Translations under genes and position numbers: made by a program
Part shown: piece after piece, positions 63,314-64,000 of the stretch
How the letters are laid out: each line of letters starts with the position of its first letter
How positions within the stretch are numbered: the first letter of the stretch is position 1
Assembly: GCA_025210795.1 (NCBI GenBank)
Contig: JAOAQZ010000039.1
Location: 1-64,000, forward strand
Length of the DNA: 64,000 bases
Origin: Cohaesibacter sp.
GTDB lineage: Bacteria > Pseudomonadota > Alphaproteobacteria > Rhizobiales > Cohaesibacteraceae
Direction of reading: 5' to 3'
Notes under the pieces: model-generated
Databases searched by the model: none
The model's input: the letters and a program-made list of their open reading frames with translations, nothing else
Told to the model about the DNA's origin: nothing

Positions 63314-64000
63314 TTAAAGGCCGTATTTCTCCGCCATGTCAGGATCTTTGGCAGCAACCTGCTTTGCAAGGTCAACAATAACCTTGGCCTGCTTCCATGT
63401 GGCATCATCCTGCATCTTGCCATCAATCATCACAGCACCGGTGCCATCTGGCATGGCTTCAAGAATGCGGATGGCCATTTTAACCTCATCCACCTCAGGG
63501 GAAAAGACACGCTTTGCAATCTCGATCTGAGTAGGATGCAAAGACCATGCGCCCATGCAACCAAGCAAAAAGCTGTTCTGGAACTGGGCTTCACAGGCTT
63601 CCAGATCGGAAAAATCACCAAAGGGACCGTAAAAGGCTTTAAGGCCGTGAGCCATACAGGCGTCAACCATCTTGGCAATGGTAAAGTGCCACAGATCCTG
63701 CTGGTAGATAGAGCGCTCTTTGCCTTCTTCCATGTCAGAGAGAACACGGTAACCGGGATGGCCACCACCAACGCGGGTGGTCTTCATGCCGCGAGAGGCT
63801 GCAAGATCAGCAGGCCCGAGCGAGATGCCATGCATACGCGGGGAGGCACCACAGATCGCTTCCACATTGTTGACGCCTTCTGCTGTCTCCAAAATAGCGT
63901 GAATCAGGATTGGCTTGGTGATTTCATGCTTGGCTTCAAGCTGGGCGAGCAGCTGATCAAGATAATGGATATCCCAAGGGCCTTCCACTTTGGGCAGCAT
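63314..64000 (-). CDS. malyl-CoA lyase (HpcH/HpaI family), partial
   Basis: The C-terminal 228 residues of a malyl-CoA lyase; the N-terminal third lies beyond the right edge of the window. Recognisable parts are [40 protein letters not shown] (with the metal-binding Glu), [20 protein letters not shown] (with the conserved Asp), [20 protein letters not shown] and a C-terminal lid ([12 protein letters not shown]). The enzyme splits malyl-CoA or beta-methylmalyl-CoA into glyoxylate and an acyl-CoA, as used in the ethylmalonyl-CoA pathway and serine cycle. No partner gene is visible. Confidence 0.93.
   Translation of the reverse strand: MLPKVEGPWDIHYLDQLLAQLEAKHEITKPILIHAILETAEGVNNVEAICGASPRMHGISLGPADLAASRGMKTTRVGGGHPGYRVLSDMEEGKERSIYQQDLWHFTIAKMVDACMAHGLKAFYGPFGDFSDLEACEAQFQNSFLLGCMGAWSLHPTQIEIAKRVFSPEVDEVKMAIRILEAMPDGTGAVMIDGKMQDDATWKQAKVIVDLAKQVAAKDPDMAEKYGL

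Noticed and set aside
1-64000. CRISPR arrays, prophage, insertion sequences, toxin-antitoxin pairs, secretion islands
   Set aside because: None was seen. There are no regularly spaced repeats, transposase or integrase motifs, or phage structural genes.

Overview
The window looks like a chromosomal segment of an alphaproteobacterium of the Hyphomicrobiales (Rhizobiales) type, probably a marine member with mid-range GC. This is inferred from gene content and order: pcm-tolC-popZ-valS, yajC-secD-secF-Mth938-(pseudo)squalene synthase, uvrA/ssb back to back, gyrA-coaD-ppi-ppi-queA-tgt, glmU-glmS, DUF502/recG/sdhE/mfd, an IalB-family protein and a malyl-CoA lyase. No phage, insertion sequence, CRISPR array or rRNA operon is visible. 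Four tRNA genes are present: Asn, Cys and two identical Lys genes.

Layout. 0-1.7 kb: tRNA-Asn, a small membrane protein, a Card1-like nuclease-fold protein and tRNA-Cys. 1.9-8.4 kb: pcm, tolC, popZ, valS. 8.4-11.9 kb: an accessory patch with a LysR/SDR divergent pair, a YHS-domain protein and an unrecognised 131-residue protein. 11.9-19.7 kb: a DUF815 ATPase, the Sec accessory operon with homologues of two mitochondrial complex I assembly factors, trmFO, and a lipoprotein with a possible Cys-His-Asp triad. 19.8-20.3 kb: a 50-residue DUF1127 protein whose 3' UTR carries three hairpins with CCUCC-type loops. 20.5-25.3 kb: uvrA, ssb, an AraC/GyrI-like regulator. 25.4-31.5 kb: CDF transporter, RND efflux pair, MarC protein. 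31.6-39.7 kb: gyrA, coaD, two cyclophilins, queA and tgt. 39.8-44.6 kb: DUF4864-like protein, tRNA-Lys duplication, ccdA, a DMT transporter and a SPOR-like protein. 44.7-56.6 kb: glmU, glmS, DMT transporter, YbaN, DUF502, recG, sdhE, mfd. 56.6-64 kb: a PleD-like protein with a broken GGDEF, an ANL-family protein with broken catalytic motifs, a YejA-like binding protein, IalB, HspQ and a partial malyl-CoA lyase.

Most of the window is core housekeeping: cell-wall precursor supply, protein export, DNA repair and supercoiling, and queuosine synthesis. The observations most worth following are: (1) the DUF1127 gene with its array of anti-Shine-Dalgarno-like hairpins, which resembles the CcsR/cuckoo RNA arrangement known from Rhodobacter, together with repeated dyads in its upstream region; (2) the stand-alone Card1-like (DUF1887) nuclease fold lacking a CARF domain and carrying Ser where the catalytic acid should be; (3) the adjacent pair of apparently degenerate enzymes, a GGDEF protein and an ANL protein; (4) a tRNA-guanine transglycosylase that has lost most of the family's zinc ligands.
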